From NCBI RefSeq assembly GCF_902499125.1, contig NZ_CABVPX010000018.1, positions 1 to 64,000 on the forward strand: a stretch of DNA of 64,000 nucleotides. Reading direction: 5' to 3'. The DNA comes from Burkholderia arboris (GTDB lineage: Bacteria; Pseudomonadota; Gammaproteobacteria; Burkholderiales; Burkholderiaceae). Below the pieces are notes generated by a model. It was given only the letters and a program-made list of their open reading frames with translations, was not told the origin of the DNA and did no database searches. Position numbers and translations under genes: made by a program. Shown piece after piece: positions 1-8,627 of the stretch; within the stretch, counting starts at the first letter, position 1, and every line of letters starts with the position of its first letter.

Positions 1-9
1 TCCGCGCCG

Positions 10-963
10 GTGTCGTCCGGCGCCGCGAGTACGGGCGCCGGCCGCGCCCGCCCGGGCCGCTTCGCCGCGCTGTCGCGCTTCCTGCCGTCGGGCCGCAGCG
101 TCGCGATCGGCGTGCCGTTCCTGTGGCTTGCCGTGTTCTTCGCGCTGCCGTTCGTGCTGGTGCTGAAGATCAGCTTCGCCGACCAGGTGATGGGCATTCC
201 GCCGTACACGTCGCTCGTCGAGATCAAGGACGGCGTCGTGCACTTCGCGCTGCAGCTGTCGCACTACGCGTTCCTGCTGCAGGACGACCTGTACATCGCG
301 ACCTACCTCAGCTCGCTGAAGATGGCCGCCGTGTCGACGGTGCTGTGCCTGCTGATCGGTTACCCGATGGCGTACTACATCGCGCGCTCGGAACCGAACC
401 GCCGCAACGTGCTGATGATGGCCGTGATGCTGCCGTTCTGGACGTCGTTCCTGATTCGCGTGTACGCATGGATCGGCATCCTGAAGGACGACGGCCTGCT
501 GAACCACACGCTGATCGCGCTCGGCATCATCCACACGCCGCTGCGGCTGTACCACAGCGATGCGGGCGTCTACATCGGGATGGTCTATTCGTACCTGCCG
601 TTCATGGTGATGCCGCTGTACGCGCACCTGGTGAAGATGGACCTGACGCTGCTCGAAGCCGCGTACGACCTGGGCGCGAAGCCGTGGGTCGCGTTCACGC
701 GGATCACGCTGCCGCTGTCGAAGAACGGGATCATCGCCGGCAGCCTGCTGGTGTTCATCCCGGCGGTGGGCGAGTACGTGATTCCGGAGCTGCTCGGCGG
801 CGCCGACACGCTGATGATCGGCCGGGTGATGTGGGATGAATTCTTCAACAACATGGACTGGCCGATGGCGTCCGCGGTGACGGTCGCGATGGTGCTGCTG
901 TTGCTGGTGCCGATGGCGCTGTTCCAGTACTACCAGGTCAAGGAACTGGAGGAAGCGAAATGA
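10..963 (+). CDS. potH: Putrescine/spermidine ABC transporter permease PotH
   Basis: Inner-membrane permease subunit of a PotFGHI-type polyamine importer. Six or so hydrophobic segments are visible, the first around residues 35-55. The cytoplasmic EAA loop (EAAYDLGAKPWVAF, near residue 215), which docks onto the ATPase, is well preserved. The GTG at 10 gives 317 residues, but the frame is open to the window edge, so the true start may lie upstream. It overlaps potI by four bases (ATGA), so the two are translationally coupled. The ATPase and binding protein would be expected just outside the window. A stray PotF-like binding protein lies at 33.2 kb. Substrate is assigned by family only. Confidence 0.9.
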   Translation: MSSGAASTGAGRARPGRFAALSRFLPSGRSVAIGVPFLWLAVFFALPFVLVLKISFADQVMGIPPYTSLVEIKDGVVHFALQLSHYAFLLQDDLYIATYLSSLKMAAVSTVLCLLIGYPMAYYIARSEPNRRNVLMMAVMLPFWTSFLIRVYAWIGILKDDGLLNHTLIALGIIHTPLRLYHSDAGVYIGMVYSYLPFMVMPLYAHLVKMDLTLLEAAYDLGAKPWVAFTRITLPLSKNGIIAGSLLVFIPAVGEYVIPELLGGADTLMIGRVMWDEFFNNMDWPMASAVTVAMVLLLLVPMALFQYYQVKELEEAK

Positions 964-1799
964 TCAAGCCGAGCAAACCGCTGTCGACGGGCGTTCTCGC
1001 CTTCGGCTTCCTGTTCCTGTACATCCCGATCATCAGCCTGATCGTGTACTCGTTCAACGAGTCGAAGCTGGTGACGGTGTGGTCGGGCTTCTCGCTGAAG
1101 TGGTACGCGGCGCTGCTGGAGGACGACGAGCTGCTGACGGCCGCGTGGCTGTCGCTGAAGATCGGCCTGCTGACGGCGACCGCGTCGGTCGTGATCGGCA
1201 CGTGGGCGGGCTTCGTGCTCGCGCGCTTCGGCCGCTTCAAGGGCTTCACGCTGTACACGGGGATGATCAACGCGCCGCTGGTGATTCCGGAAGTGATCCA
1301 GGGCATCTCGCTGCTGCTGCTGTTCGTGGCGCTGGAGCAGATGTTCGGCTGGCCGAAGGGTCGCGGGATGGTGACGATCTGGATCGGTCACGTGATGCTG
1401 TGCGTGTCGTACGTGGCGATCATCGTGCAGTCGCGCGTGAAGGAGATGAACAAGTCGCTGGAGGAGGCCGCGCTGGATCTGGGTGCGACGCCGCTGAAGG
1501 TGTTCTTCGTGGTGACGCTGCCGCTGATCTCGCAGGCGCTGCTGTCGGGGTGGCTGCTGTCGTTCACGCTGTCGATCGACGATCTGGTGCTGTCGGCGTT
1601 CCTGTCGGGGCCGGGGTCGACGACGTTGCCGCTGGTGGTGTTCTCGCGCGTGCGGCTGGGGCTGAACCCGGAGATGAACGCGCTGGCGACGCTGTTCATC
1701 ACGGCCGTGACGATCGGCGTGATCGTCGTGAACCGGATGATGATCGCGCGCGAGCGGCGCCGCATGGCCGACCTGAAGGCGGCGTTCGCGGCGGCGTGA
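960..1799 (+). CDS. potI: Putrescine/spermidine ABC transporter permease PotI
   Basis: Second membrane subunit of the polyamine importer, 279 residues. It has an N-terminal membrane segment (residues 9-30) and the conserved EAA loop (EAALDLGATPLKVFF, near residue 178). The segment LLSFTLSIDDLVLSAF is typical of PotC/PotI proteins. The start codon overlaps the stop of potH, so the pair forms one heteromeric channel from one mRNA. It appears to be the last gene of the operon. A hairpin (TCGCCACG/CGTGGCGA, 1839-1857) follows 40 bp after the stop and may terminate transcription. Confidence 0.92.
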   Translation: MIKPSKPLSTGVLAFGFLFLYIPIISLIVYSFNESKLVTVWSGFSLKWYAALLEDDELLTAAWLSLKIGLLTATASVVIGTWAGFVLARFGRFKGFTLYTGMINAPLVIPEVIQGISLLLLFVALEQMFGWPKGRGMVTIWIGHVMLCVSYVAIIVQSRVKEMNKSLEEAALDLGATPLKVFFVVTLPLISQALLSGWLLSFTLSIDDLVLSAFLSGPGSTTLPLVVFSRVRLGLNPEMNALATLFITAVTIGVIVVNRMMIARERRRMADLKAAFAAA

Positions 1800-1838
1800 G
1801 CGTGTGGCGGGGCGCGATGTCGCACGGCAATGGCGCGG

Positions 1839-1857
1839 TCGCCACGTCGCGTGGCGA
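1839..1857. terminator. Stem-loop after potI
   Basis: Perfect 8-bp stem TCGCCACG/CGTGGCGA with a 3-base loop, 40 bp after potI. There is no U-tract. It sits just ahead of a TATAGT -10-like element (1864-1869) that may serve the acetyltransferase gene. Confidence 0.4.
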
Positions 1858-1930
1858 CGCGCTATAGTCGTGCGATGCCCGCCGCGGTTGCTGCATGCCC
1901 GGCGGCCCCTTTCACGCACGCATTCGCCCG

Positions 1931-2365
1931 ATGACCGCCCATCCCGACGTCACCCTCCGACTGACCGACACCGAGCAGCCGGCCGCCCGAGACTTCATCA
2001 GCCGCCGGCTCGGCGAATTCAACCATGCGATGACGGGGCGCTCGGACGCGGCCGCGCTCGACGTTTACGTAACCGATTCCGCGACCGGCGAGGTTCTGGG
2101 CGGCCTCACCGGCCGCACATCGCTCGGCCTGTTCTTCATCGACCTGTTCTATTTGCCCGAATCGCTGCGCGGCGGCGGCTTCGGCAGCCGGCTGCTGCGC
2201 GAGGCCGAAGCGGAAGCGAAGCGGCGCGGTTGTGCGCGCGCGGTGCTGTACACGATCTCGTTCCAGGCGCCGGACTTCTACCGGAAGCAGGGTTACGAGA
2301 CGTTCGGCGAAGTGCCGTGCGAGCCGGAAGGGACATCGCGCGTATTCATGGTGAAGGTACTGTGA
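1931..2365 (+). CDS. GNAT-family N-acetyltransferase
   Basis: Small acetyl-CoA-dependent acetyltransferase, 144 residues from the ATG at 1931. An in-frame ATG at 1895 would add 12 proline/arginine-rich residues with no family support. The acetyl-CoA loop (SLRGGGFGSRLL) and the C-terminal aromatic strand FYRKQGYETFGE, typical of GNAT folds, are both visible. The acceptor substrate cannot be told from sequence. The gene is transcribed alone and converges on the PLP-enzyme gene downstream. Confidence 0.85.
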   Translation: MTAHPDVTLRLTDTEQPAARDFISRRLGEFNHAMTGRSDAAALDVYVTDSATGEVLGGLTGRTSLGLFFIDLFYLPESLRGGGFGSRLLREAEAEAKRRGCARAVLYTISFQAPDFYRKQGYETFGEVPCEPEGTSRVFMVKVL

Positions 2366-2675
2366 ATCGCTGCCACCGGCTCGCTTCTCGCGGCCGGATT
2401 TTCGCGGCGATCGCCTTCCGGACCTAGCCGGGAAGACGGACCGGATCGACGAACCGGCCCCGGAAGATGCGCGATCGTCGTCGTCGCGAACAACGCGTCT
2501 TGACGATCCGTGACCCGGTATCGATGCCGCGTGGTGCTCATGGTGCGATGCCTTGTGCCAACGCGACGCTGCCGCTCGAACGCCGGCATGCCGGCGCAGC
2601 AGGCGTTGCAGATTGCGTGCCGCACCGACCGGCGCGCCTTCCGTGCGAACCGCTATCGAGCACCGGCCGCCTGCG
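2366..2675. other. Convergent intergenic region
   Basis: 310 bp between the stop codons of two convergent genes. It contains a perfect 16-bp palindrome CGCCGGCATGCCGGCG (2581-2596) that could act as a hairpin. I see no convincing gene, promoter or repeat element otherwise. Confidence 0.5.
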
Positions 2676-3959
2676 TCAGCAATGCTCCAGCGCGTACGAC
2701 AGGTCGGCGATCAGGTCATCCGGATGTTCGAGCCCGACCGACACGCGAATCAACCCTTCCGATACGCCCGCCGCGGCACGCGCATCGGCCGGCACGCCCG
2801 AATGCGTCGTCGACGCCGGATGGCAGATCAGCGATTCCGTACCGCCGAGACTGACCGCCGACTTGAAGAGCGTCAGGTGGTTGATGAACCGGAACGCCTG
2901 CTCGCGGCCGCCGTCGAGGATGAAGGCGAACGTCGAGCCGGGCCCGCTGCACTGGCGCTGATAGACGGCCTGGTAGGCCAGATCGTCGATCAGCTCGGGG
3001 TGCAGCACGCGCACCGGCCGATGCGGATTGCCGGCGAGCCAGCGGGCGACGGCGCTGCCGCTGCGTGCGGCCTGCTGCATGCGCAGCACGAGCGTTTCCA
3101 TCGAGCGCGTGATCATCCACGACGAATGCGGGTCGAGCTGCGAGCCGAGCGTACTGCGGACCGAACGGATTTTCGTGATCAGGTCGCGGGCGCCCGTGAC
3201 GCCGCCGGCGACGAGGTCGCTATGCCCGCCGATGTATTTCGTCAGCGAGTACACGCTCAGGTCGATGCCTTGCCGCGATGGTTTCTGGTACAGCGGCCCG
3301 AGCAGCGTGTTGTCGCAGACCGACAGCGGGCGATAGCCGTGGCGCGCCTCGAACGCGTCGATTTCGCGGCGCAGCCCTTCGAGATCGAACAGCGCGTTGG
3401 TCGGGTTGGCGGGCGTCTCGATGTAGCACATCCGCACGTTGCCCTTTTGCGCGGCCGCTTCGAGCGCGGCGCGGATCGCGCTGGTGGACAGCCCGTCGGC
3501 GATCGCTTCGGAGCGAATGCCCCACTCGGGCAGGAACTTCGAGATCAATGTCTCGGTACCGCCGTACAGCGGCACGGACTGGACGACACAGTCGCCCGGC
3601 CGCAGGAACGTCAGCAGGATCGCGGCGATTGCGGACATGCCGCTCGACGTGACGACGGCGGCTTCGGAATCGTCGAGCAGCGCGAGGCGGTCCTCGACGA
3701 TCTCCAGGTTCGGGTGATTGAAGCGGCTGTAGACGAGGCCCGCGCCTTCGCCTTCCGGTGACGGCTTGCGCCCGGCCACGACGTCGAAGAACTCGGCGCC
3801 ATCCTCGGCCGTGCGGAACGCGAACGTGGACGTGAGGAACACGGGCGGCTTCACCGATCCTTCCGACAGGAACGGATCGTAGCCGTAGGACATCATCTGG
3901 GTTTCGGGATGGAGTTCCCGGTCTGCAATCTTGCGCTTGTGGTAGTTGCGATAGGCCAT
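2676..3959 (-). CDS. Cys/Met-metabolism PLP-dependent enzyme (cystathionine gamma-synthase/lyase-like)
   Basis: Fold-type I PLP enzyme of the trans-sulfuration family, 427 residues. The Schiff-base lysine is K241 in YSLTKYIGGHSD. The cofactor-phosphate loop SSGMSA (105-110), the ring-stacking YGG motif (132-134) and the Asp of CDN (216), which contacts the pyridine nitrogen, are all present. The C-terminal GLEHPDDLIADL helix is typical of the family. The family includes cystathionine gamma-synthase, methionine gamma-lyase and O-acetylhomoserine sulfhydrylase, and I cannot choose between them. A LysR gene lies 139 bp upstream in the same orientation and may control it. An N-terminal extension of about 20 residues (HKRKIADRELHPET) is unusual. 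Confidence 0.85.
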   Translation of the reverse strand: MAYRNYHKRKIADRELHPETQMMSYGYDPFLSEGSVKPPVFLTSTFAFRTAEDGAEFFDVVAGRKPSPEGEGAGLVYSRFNHPNLEIVEDRLALLDDSEAAVVTSSGMSAIAAILLTFLRPGDCVVQSVPLYGGTETLISKFLPEWGIRSEAIADGLSTSAIRAALEAAAQKGNVRMCYIETPANPTNALFDLEGLRREIDAFEARHGYRPLSVCDNTLLGPLYQKPSRQGIDLSVYSLTKYIGGHSDLVAGGVTGARDLITKIRSVRSTLGSQLDPHSSWMITRSMETLVLRMQQAARSGSAVARWLAGNPHRPVRVLHPELIDDLAYQAVYQRQCSGPGSTFAFILDGGREQAFRFINHLTLFKSAVSLGGTESLICHPASTTHSGVPADARAAAGVSEGLIRVSVGLEHPDDLIADLSYALEHC

Positions 3960-4098
3960 GCAGTGCTCCTTGCAGAGGGGTGAGGAACGGCCGTTGCAGC
4001 GGCGGCATCACGCGTGCGCCACCGGGTAGGCGCCGTTCGTGGCGGCCGCATGTGCCGATACTAACCCTAAGGCGCTGCTTCGTGACGCGCTACTGACA

Positions 4099-4995
4099 CT
4101 ATGGACAGGGTGTCGCGCGCGCGACGATCATGTCGTAAAGCGCGCACGCCGCGGGCGACAGTTGCGCGTTCTTGCGCGTGACGAGCACGAGCGTGCGCGA
4201 CACCGACGGCTCGACGAGCTCGATCGTGCGGATCATCGGATACGCATTCTTCTGGATCGCGAGCCTCGGCACGACGGCCGCGCCGAGCCCTTCCGCGACG
4301 AGCCCGAGCGCCGTCGAGCTGCGCTGCACCTCGTAGAACGAATGCAACGACACGCCGCTCGTCTTCAGCGCGCCTTCGAGCAGCCCGCGATTGCCGCTCA
4401 CTTCGCCGGCGAAGATCAGCGGATGCGGCTGCAATGCCGCCCAGCGGATGCGCCGCCGCTTCGCGAGCGGATGATCGTCGCGGCACACGAGCACATAGGG
4501 ATCGTGCGTGAGCGGCACGCTGACGAGTTCGGGGTGCTGGTCGCCGGCGATGCTGATGCCGAATTCGGCCTCGCGCCGCAGCACGGCCTGCAGCACCGAC
4601 GCCGACGCGTGATCGAGGATCTTCACGCGATCGTGCGGACGGTGCCCGGAGAACGCGCGCAGGATGCGCGGCAGATACTGCACGCCGACCGTCGGCACGC
4701 ATGCAATCGTGACGTCGCCGCGCTGGCTCAGGCCCGTCTCGCGGATTTCGGTCAGCGCGTCGGACAGCTCGTTCAGCAGCCGGCGCGCCTGCGGCAGGAA
4801 ACGCCGGCCGATCTCGGTCAGCGTGGTGCGGCGCGTCGTGCGCTCGACCAGTGCGACGCCGAGATACGATTCGAGCTTGCGCAGCCGCTGCGTGATCGCC
4901 GTTTGCGTGACGTGCAGCGTATCGGCTGCCTGCCGGAAGCTGCCGCCGTCGGCGATTGCGACGAAGGCCTGAACACCGAGCGTATCGATCTTCAT
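4099..4995 (-). CDS. LysR-family transcriptional regulator
   Basis: 298 residues. The N-terminal winged helix-turn-helix spans residues 3-60 (FRQAADTLHVTQTAITQRLRKLE). It is followed by a LysR substrate-binding domain (residues about 90-295). The gene is divergent from the tam methyltransferase and lies upstream of the PLP enzyme in the same direction, so either could be its target. An imperfect AT-rich inverted repeat near its own start (5004-5028) may be its operator. The effector is unknown. Confidence 0.9.
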   Translation of the reverse strand: MKIDTLGVQAFVAIADGGSFRQAADTLHVTQTAITQRLRKLESYLGVALVERTTRRTTLTEIGRRFLPQARRLLNELSDALTEIRETGLSQRGDVTIACVPTVGVQYLPRILRAFSGHRPHDRVKILDHASASVLQAVLRREAEFGISIAGDQHPELVSVPLTHDPYVLVCRDDHPLAKRRRIRWAALQPHPLIFAGEVSGNRGLLEGALKTSGVSLHSFYEVQRSSTALGLVAEGLGAAVVPRLAIQKNAYPMIRTIELVEPSVSRTLVLVTRKNAQLSPAACALYDMIVARATPCP

Positions 4996-5003
4996 CAGAA
5001 TTT

Positions 5004-5028
5004 TGAATCAATCACGATATTAAATTCA
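5004..5028. promoter_or_regulatory. Candidate LysR operator in the LysR/tam divergent region
   Basis: Inverted repeat TGAAT-N15-ATTCA in an AT-rich patch 9 bp upstream of the LysR start codon. Position and spacing fit LysR-type autoregulatory sites, but this is inferred from sequence alone. Confidence 0.35.
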
Positions 5029-5133
5029 TTTTACTGAAGGTTGGCGGCAGTCGCAGAATGCGCTGCATCGGCGGCCCCCGGTATCCCGCACCCGGATGCG
5101 CCGCAGCCGCTCATGCCGACCAGGAGAAATAGC

Positions 5134-5919
5134 GTGACGACCCCACTCGATCAATACGCGAACCAGTATGTACAGTTCGAAGACGAACGCACGCGGCCGG
5201 TGCGCGATTTGCTGGCCGCCGTGCCGAAGACGCCGATCCATACCGCGATCGATATCGGTTGCGGGCCCGGCAATTCGACGGAAGCGCTGATTGCCCGTGC
5301 GCCCGACGCGACGATCCACGGGATCGATGCGTCGGCGGACATGATCGCGGCCGCACGCAAGCGTCTGCCCGCATTGCGTTTCGATATCGCCGACGTGGCC
5401 ACGTGGGACGATCCGGGCGGCTATGACCTGATCCTGTCGAACGCGGTGCTGCAATGGGTGCCCGCGCACGACACGCTGTTCCCGGCGCTCGTCGGCCGGC
5501 TTGCGCCGGGCGGCCATCTGGCGGTGCAGATGCCCGACAACCTCGACGAACCGGCGCACCGGCTGATGCGCGAGGTCGCCGCGGCCGGGCCGTGGGCCGA
5601 CCGGCTGAAAGGTGCGGCGCGTACCGAGCGGTTCGATGCGCGGTACTACTACGCGCTGCTGTCGCCGCTGTGTTCGCGCGTGGACGTGTGGCGCACGACC
5701 TATTACCACGCGCTGCGCGGTGGCGCCGATGCGATTGTCGAATGGTTCAAGGGCAGCGCGTTGCGGCCGTATCTCGCGGCGCTCGACGACGCCGGACAGC
5801 GCGCATTCCTCGCGCGCTATCGCGACGCGCTCGCCGGGCCGGGCGGTTATCCGGTGCAGGACGACGGCACCGTGCTGCTGCCGTTTCCGCGCCTGTTCAT
5901 CGTGGCGACGCGGAAGTAA
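5134..5919 (+). CDS. tam: Trans-aconitate 2-methyltransferase
   Basis: Class I SAM-dependent methyltransferase of 261 residues that in relatives methylates trans-aconitate, an inhibitor formed from the citric-acid-cycle intermediate cis-aconitate. SAM motif I is DIGCGPGNST (residues about 41-50); motif II acidic residue in IHGIDASADMI; post-motif NAVLQWVPAHD is typical of Tam. The GTG at 5134 is chosen because AGGAGA lies 6 bases before it; the frame is open further upstream but without similarity. The gene stands alone, divergent from a LysR regulator. Confidence 0.88.
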   Translation: MTTPLDQYANQYVQFEDERTRPVRDLLAAVPKTPIHTAIDIGCGPGNSTEALIARAPDATIHGIDASADMIAAARKRLPALRFDIADVATWDDPGGYDLILSNAVLQWVPAHDTLFPALVGRLAPGGHLAVQMPDNLDEPAHRLMREVAAAGPWADRLKGAARTERFDARYYYALLSPLCSRVDVWRTTYYHALRGGADAIVEWFKGSALRPYLAALDDAGQRAFLARYRDALAGPGGYPVQDDGTVLLPFPRLFIVATRK

Positions 5920-5945
5920 CGCGGCAACGACGTGACGGGTGGCGG

Positions 5946-5963
5946 CGGTGCGTCAACGCACCG
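5946..5963. terminator. Convergent hairpin between tam and the acetyltransferase gene
   Basis: Stem CGGTGCG/CGCACCG with loop TCAA, overlapping the 3' end of the acetyltransferase gene. It is placed to serve both convergent genes. No U-tract. Confidence 0.45.
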
Positions 5964-6543
5964 GCGGCACCGATGCCGGATCGACCGTGCGGCTCCGTGC
6001 GGTCTGCCCGTCGCGCAGGTCCTTGTACCAGAAGAGGGCGACTTCCCCGGCATTCTCGCCATCGGCATACAGGAAGCGGTCGTGGCCGCCGAGCGCGAAG
6101 CCGGCACGCGCATACGTCGAGCAGGCCGCGACGTTGTTCGCCTGCGTTTCCAGCCGGATGAAGCCGAACCCGTGATTGCGCGCCCAGGCTTCCGCTGCCG
6201 CCAGCAGGAATTGTCCGATACCGAGGCGTCGATGATCCCGGTCGACGGCCAGCTCCGCGATCTCGGCCATCCCGTTCCAGCTCTCCTCGATCGCGACGAA
6301 CCCGGCGAGCCGCTCGCCGGCCGTCGCGCGAAAGAGCGCCGTTTTGCCCGACGCCTCGTCCGCCCAGCCGGCCGGATCGAAGCCGTAGTCCTTGCGTCGC
6401 ACCGGCAGCGCGCGAAGATCGAGCAAGTCCTGATACGGCGCGTTCAATTCCCATGCGATGTCGAACGAGAAATCGCATCCGTCCAGTTCGTCTGCGGCAA
6501 GCGCGAGCGCCGGTTCGATGCTGATGTGTTCGGCTCGGTCCAT
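5953..6543 (-). CDS. GNAT-family N-acetyltransferase (streptothricin-acetyltransferase-like)
   Basis: 196-residue acetyltransferase. The acetyl-CoA loop is RRLGIGQFLL and the C-terminal part (NNVAACSTYARAGFALGG) is the usual GNAT substrate region. The N-terminal half (WELNAPYQDLLDLRALPVRRKDYGFD) resembles the Sat/SatA group of nourseothricin acetyltransferases. That resistance role is only a family hint. The ATG at 6543 is chosen because AGGA lies 8 bases upstream. A longer frame to 6783 exists but its extra residues look non-coding. It is transcribed alone, convergent with tam. Confidence 0.82.
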   Translation of the reverse strand: MDRAEHISIEPALALAADELDGCDFSFDIAWELNAPYQDLLDLRALPVRRKDYGFDPAGWADEASGKTALFRATAGERLAGFVAIEESWNGMAEIAELAVDRDHRRLGIGQFLLAAAEAWARNHGFGFIRLETQANNVAACSTYARAGFALGGHDRFLYADGENAGEVALFWYKDLRDGQTARSRTVDPASVPPVR

Positions 6544-7303
6544 ATGTCGGTGTCCTGTCTTCGCGGGAGGGTGTGGTTCTGTCCGTGACGCGATCGCCGG
6601 CGCCGTGAGGTATGCCGGATCGCATCGATTGTCTTTCTTCGTGTTCTGCACCTGCACAATTCGCCGCGCGCGAAACCGGCACAGACCGGCGGCGTTTCCG
6701 GCGGTCGAAGGCACGCGAGCCGTGAACCCGACGACCGCGCACACGTTTGCGGCATACGTGCGCGGGCTGGGGTGCGCGATCAAACGCCTGATTATGCTGG
6801 AATTCGGCGCCGGCCCGGTGCGACGCGACGCGATGCGATGACGGCCGCCGCGCAGCCCGTCGCCGCTTCCGGTTCGCCCGCGGTCGCCTGTGGATGAAAG
6901 ACGACAGGAACCCGAATAATTGTTTACCGTTTGGTGACAACTCGATATATTCCGAAAAATATATCGAAGGTCGTGATGCCGTCAGGCGTCACGTCGTCCA
7001 CCCGCTCCACGAAAGCCGGAAGAGATTCTGACCTGCATCGCCGGAGCAACGCGTCGTCACGGCATGCGCAACCGGTGCGCACGCTTCCCGGCGCTGCAAC
7101 ACGAGCGGCCGCCCTGCGGCATGCCGCTTCCGCAAGCCCACACTGGCATCGAATCGGAACATCGTGCGCACGCATGAGGCATGGGCGCGTCCGGCGTTCC
7201 GTCGGTGAGCGGGCTTGCGTTCGTCCGTCATACGGTTTTTCGTCAAGACGCCGCGCGTTTCGCTGCGACGCAGGCGCGTGCGTCCACAACAAAAGGAAGC
7301 AAC
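6544..7303. other. Porin upstream region
   Basis: 760 bp without a supported gene, between divergent acetyltransferase and porin genes. A perfect 26-bp inverted repeat is at 6942-6967. Just downstream, GTGATGCC-GTCA-GGCGTCAC (6973-6992) is a second near-palindrome in what would be the porin mRNA leader. The remaining sequence is high-GC and featureless to my eye. Confidence 0.5.
6942..6967. promoter_or_regulatory. 26-bp ModE-box-like inverted repeat, copy A (porin)
   Basis: Perfect 10-bp arms TCGATATATT and AATATATCGA separated by 6 bp (CCGAAA). It lies 336 bp upstream of the porin start codon. The same architecture recurs at 18694-18719 (perfect), 8558-8583 and 18061-18086. Known ModE operators are CGNTATAT-type inverted repeats with a short spacer, and a ModE-like gene lies at 16.3 kb. 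Confidence 0.65.
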
Positions 7304-8467
7304 ATGAAGAAGACCATCGTGGCCGCGGCCGCACTCGGGATGTTCGGCGCGGCCGCGCATGCGCAAAGCAGCGTCACGCTCTACGGGTTGATCGATGCGG
7401 GTATCACGTATTCGAACAAGGTCGCGACGACGGGCGGGCACGACAAGCTCGTCAAGTACGGCGACGGCGTGGCATCGGGCAGCCGCTGGGGCATCCGCGG
7501 CACCGAGGATCTCGGTGGCGGGCTGAAGGCGCTGTTCGTGCTGGAGAACGGCTTCAGCAGCGGCGACGGCACGATCGGCCAGGGCGGCGCACTGTTCGGC
7601 CGGCAGGCGTTCGTCGGCCTGTCGAAGAACGGGATCGGGTCGCTGACGTTCGGCCGCCAGTACTCGTTCTCGACCGACTACATCGGTGCGAACTACACGA
7701 TGGGCAGCCAGACGCCGGCCGGCAACTACGCGTATCACATCAACGATCTCGACCAGCTCACGTCGAGCCGCATCAACAACGCGGTGAAGTTCCAGAGCGC
7801 GAACTTCGCGGGCCTCACGTTCGGCGCGATGTACGGTTTCTCGAACTCGACGCAGTTCGCGGGCACGCCGACCACGACCGGCGCGAACGGCTCGCAGGGT
7901 TCGTCGAGCGCGTACAGCTTCGGCGCGAACTACGCGCAAGGGCCGTTCGGCATCGGCGCCGCGTACACGAACATCCGCTTTCCGAACGGCGCGACGCCCG
8001 CGTTCGGCGTGAGCATCGCGAACATCAACACGCTCGGGCTGCGCGATCTCGAGACGGTCGGTGTCGGCGCACGCTATGCGATCGCGGCGGCGCTCGTGTG
8101 GGCGAACTGGACGCATACGAAGTTCACGCCGCTGTCGGGCGAGTCGTCGAAGCTGAACAATTATGAAATCGGTGGCCGCTATGCGTTCACGCCGGCCCTG
8201 AGCGGCGGTCTCGGCTACACGTTCTCGAAGCTCGACGGCCGCTTTGACGGCAAGTGGCACCAGGTCAACGCCGCGGTCGACTACGCGCTGTCGAAGCGCA
8301 CGGACGTGTACGTGAGCGCGGCCTACCAGAAGGCGTCGGGCAGCAATACGATCAACGGCCGCGCGGTGCCGGTCCAGGCAGAGATCGGCTCGTCGGGGTC
8401 GTTCATCGGCAACGCGGGTGCGAACACGCAGTTCGTCACGCGCATCGGCCTGCGTCACAAGTTCTGA
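7304..8467 (+). CDS. OmpC-type outer-membrane porin (Gram-negative porin family)
   Basis: 387 residues with a clear signal peptide (MKKTIVAAAALGMFGAAAHA, cleavage after AHA) followed by SSVTLYGLIDAGITY, the hallmark start of Burkholderia trimeric porins. Alternating beta strands and long loops run through to the C-terminal RIGLRHKF, ending in the aromatic Phe needed for outer-membrane assembly. The ATG at 7304 is preceded by AAAGGAAG; the upstream in-frame start lacks a signal. An inverted repeat 336 bp upstream may regulate it, and a strong hairpin follows the stop. The permeant is unknown. Confidence 0.95.
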   Translation: MKKTIVAAAALGMFGAAAHAQSSVTLYGLIDAGITYSNKVATTGGHDKLVKYGDGVASGSRWGIRGTEDLGGGLKALFVLENGFSSGDGTIGQGGALFGRQAFVGLSKNGIGSLTFGRQYSFSTDYIGANYTMGSQTPAGNYAYHINDLDQLTSSRINNAVKFQSANFAGLTFGAMYGFSNSTQFAGTPTTTGANGSQGSSSAYSFGANYAQGPFGIGAAYTNIRFPNGATPAFGVSIANINTLGLRDLETVGVGARYAIAAALVWANWTHTKFTPLSGESSKLNNYEIGGRYAFTPALSGGLGYTFSKLDGRFDGKWHQVNAAVDYALSKRTDVYVSAAYQKASGSNTINGRAVPVQAEIGSSGSFIGNAGANTQFVTRIGLRHKF

Positions 8468-8486
8468 TCGACGCATCACCCACGGG

Positions 8487-8510
8487 CGGGCGCTCTCTCG
8501 GGAGCGCCCG
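8487..8510 (+). terminator. Rho-independent-like terminator after the porin gene
   Basis: Stem CGGGCGCTC/GAGCGCCCG (9 bp) with a 6-base loop, 20 bp after the porin stop codon and followed by TATTG. Confidence 0.75.
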
Positions 8511-8557
8511 TATTGCTGTAGCGCGCGACGAAACGCGACACGGCACCGGTTCGAAAA

Positions 8558-8583
8558 TCGATATATTCTCCTGTGCATATCGA
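8558..8583. promoter_or_regulatory. 26-bp ModE-box-like repeat, copy B (M24 peptidase)
   Basis: TCGATATATT-N6-TGCATATCGA; seven of ten positions are paired between the arms. It ends 44 bp before the TTG start of the M24 peptidase gene, in the promoter position. Same length and spacing as copies A and C. Confidence 0.55.
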
Positions 8584-8627
8584 GGCGACACTCGATCCGC
8601 CCACATTCATTGCCCGGGAGCACGCTC

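Noticed and set aside
6924..7334. 136-codon minus-strand frame over the porin leader
   Set aside because: Arg/Cys-rich, overlaps the ModE-like box and porin start; no family resemblance.
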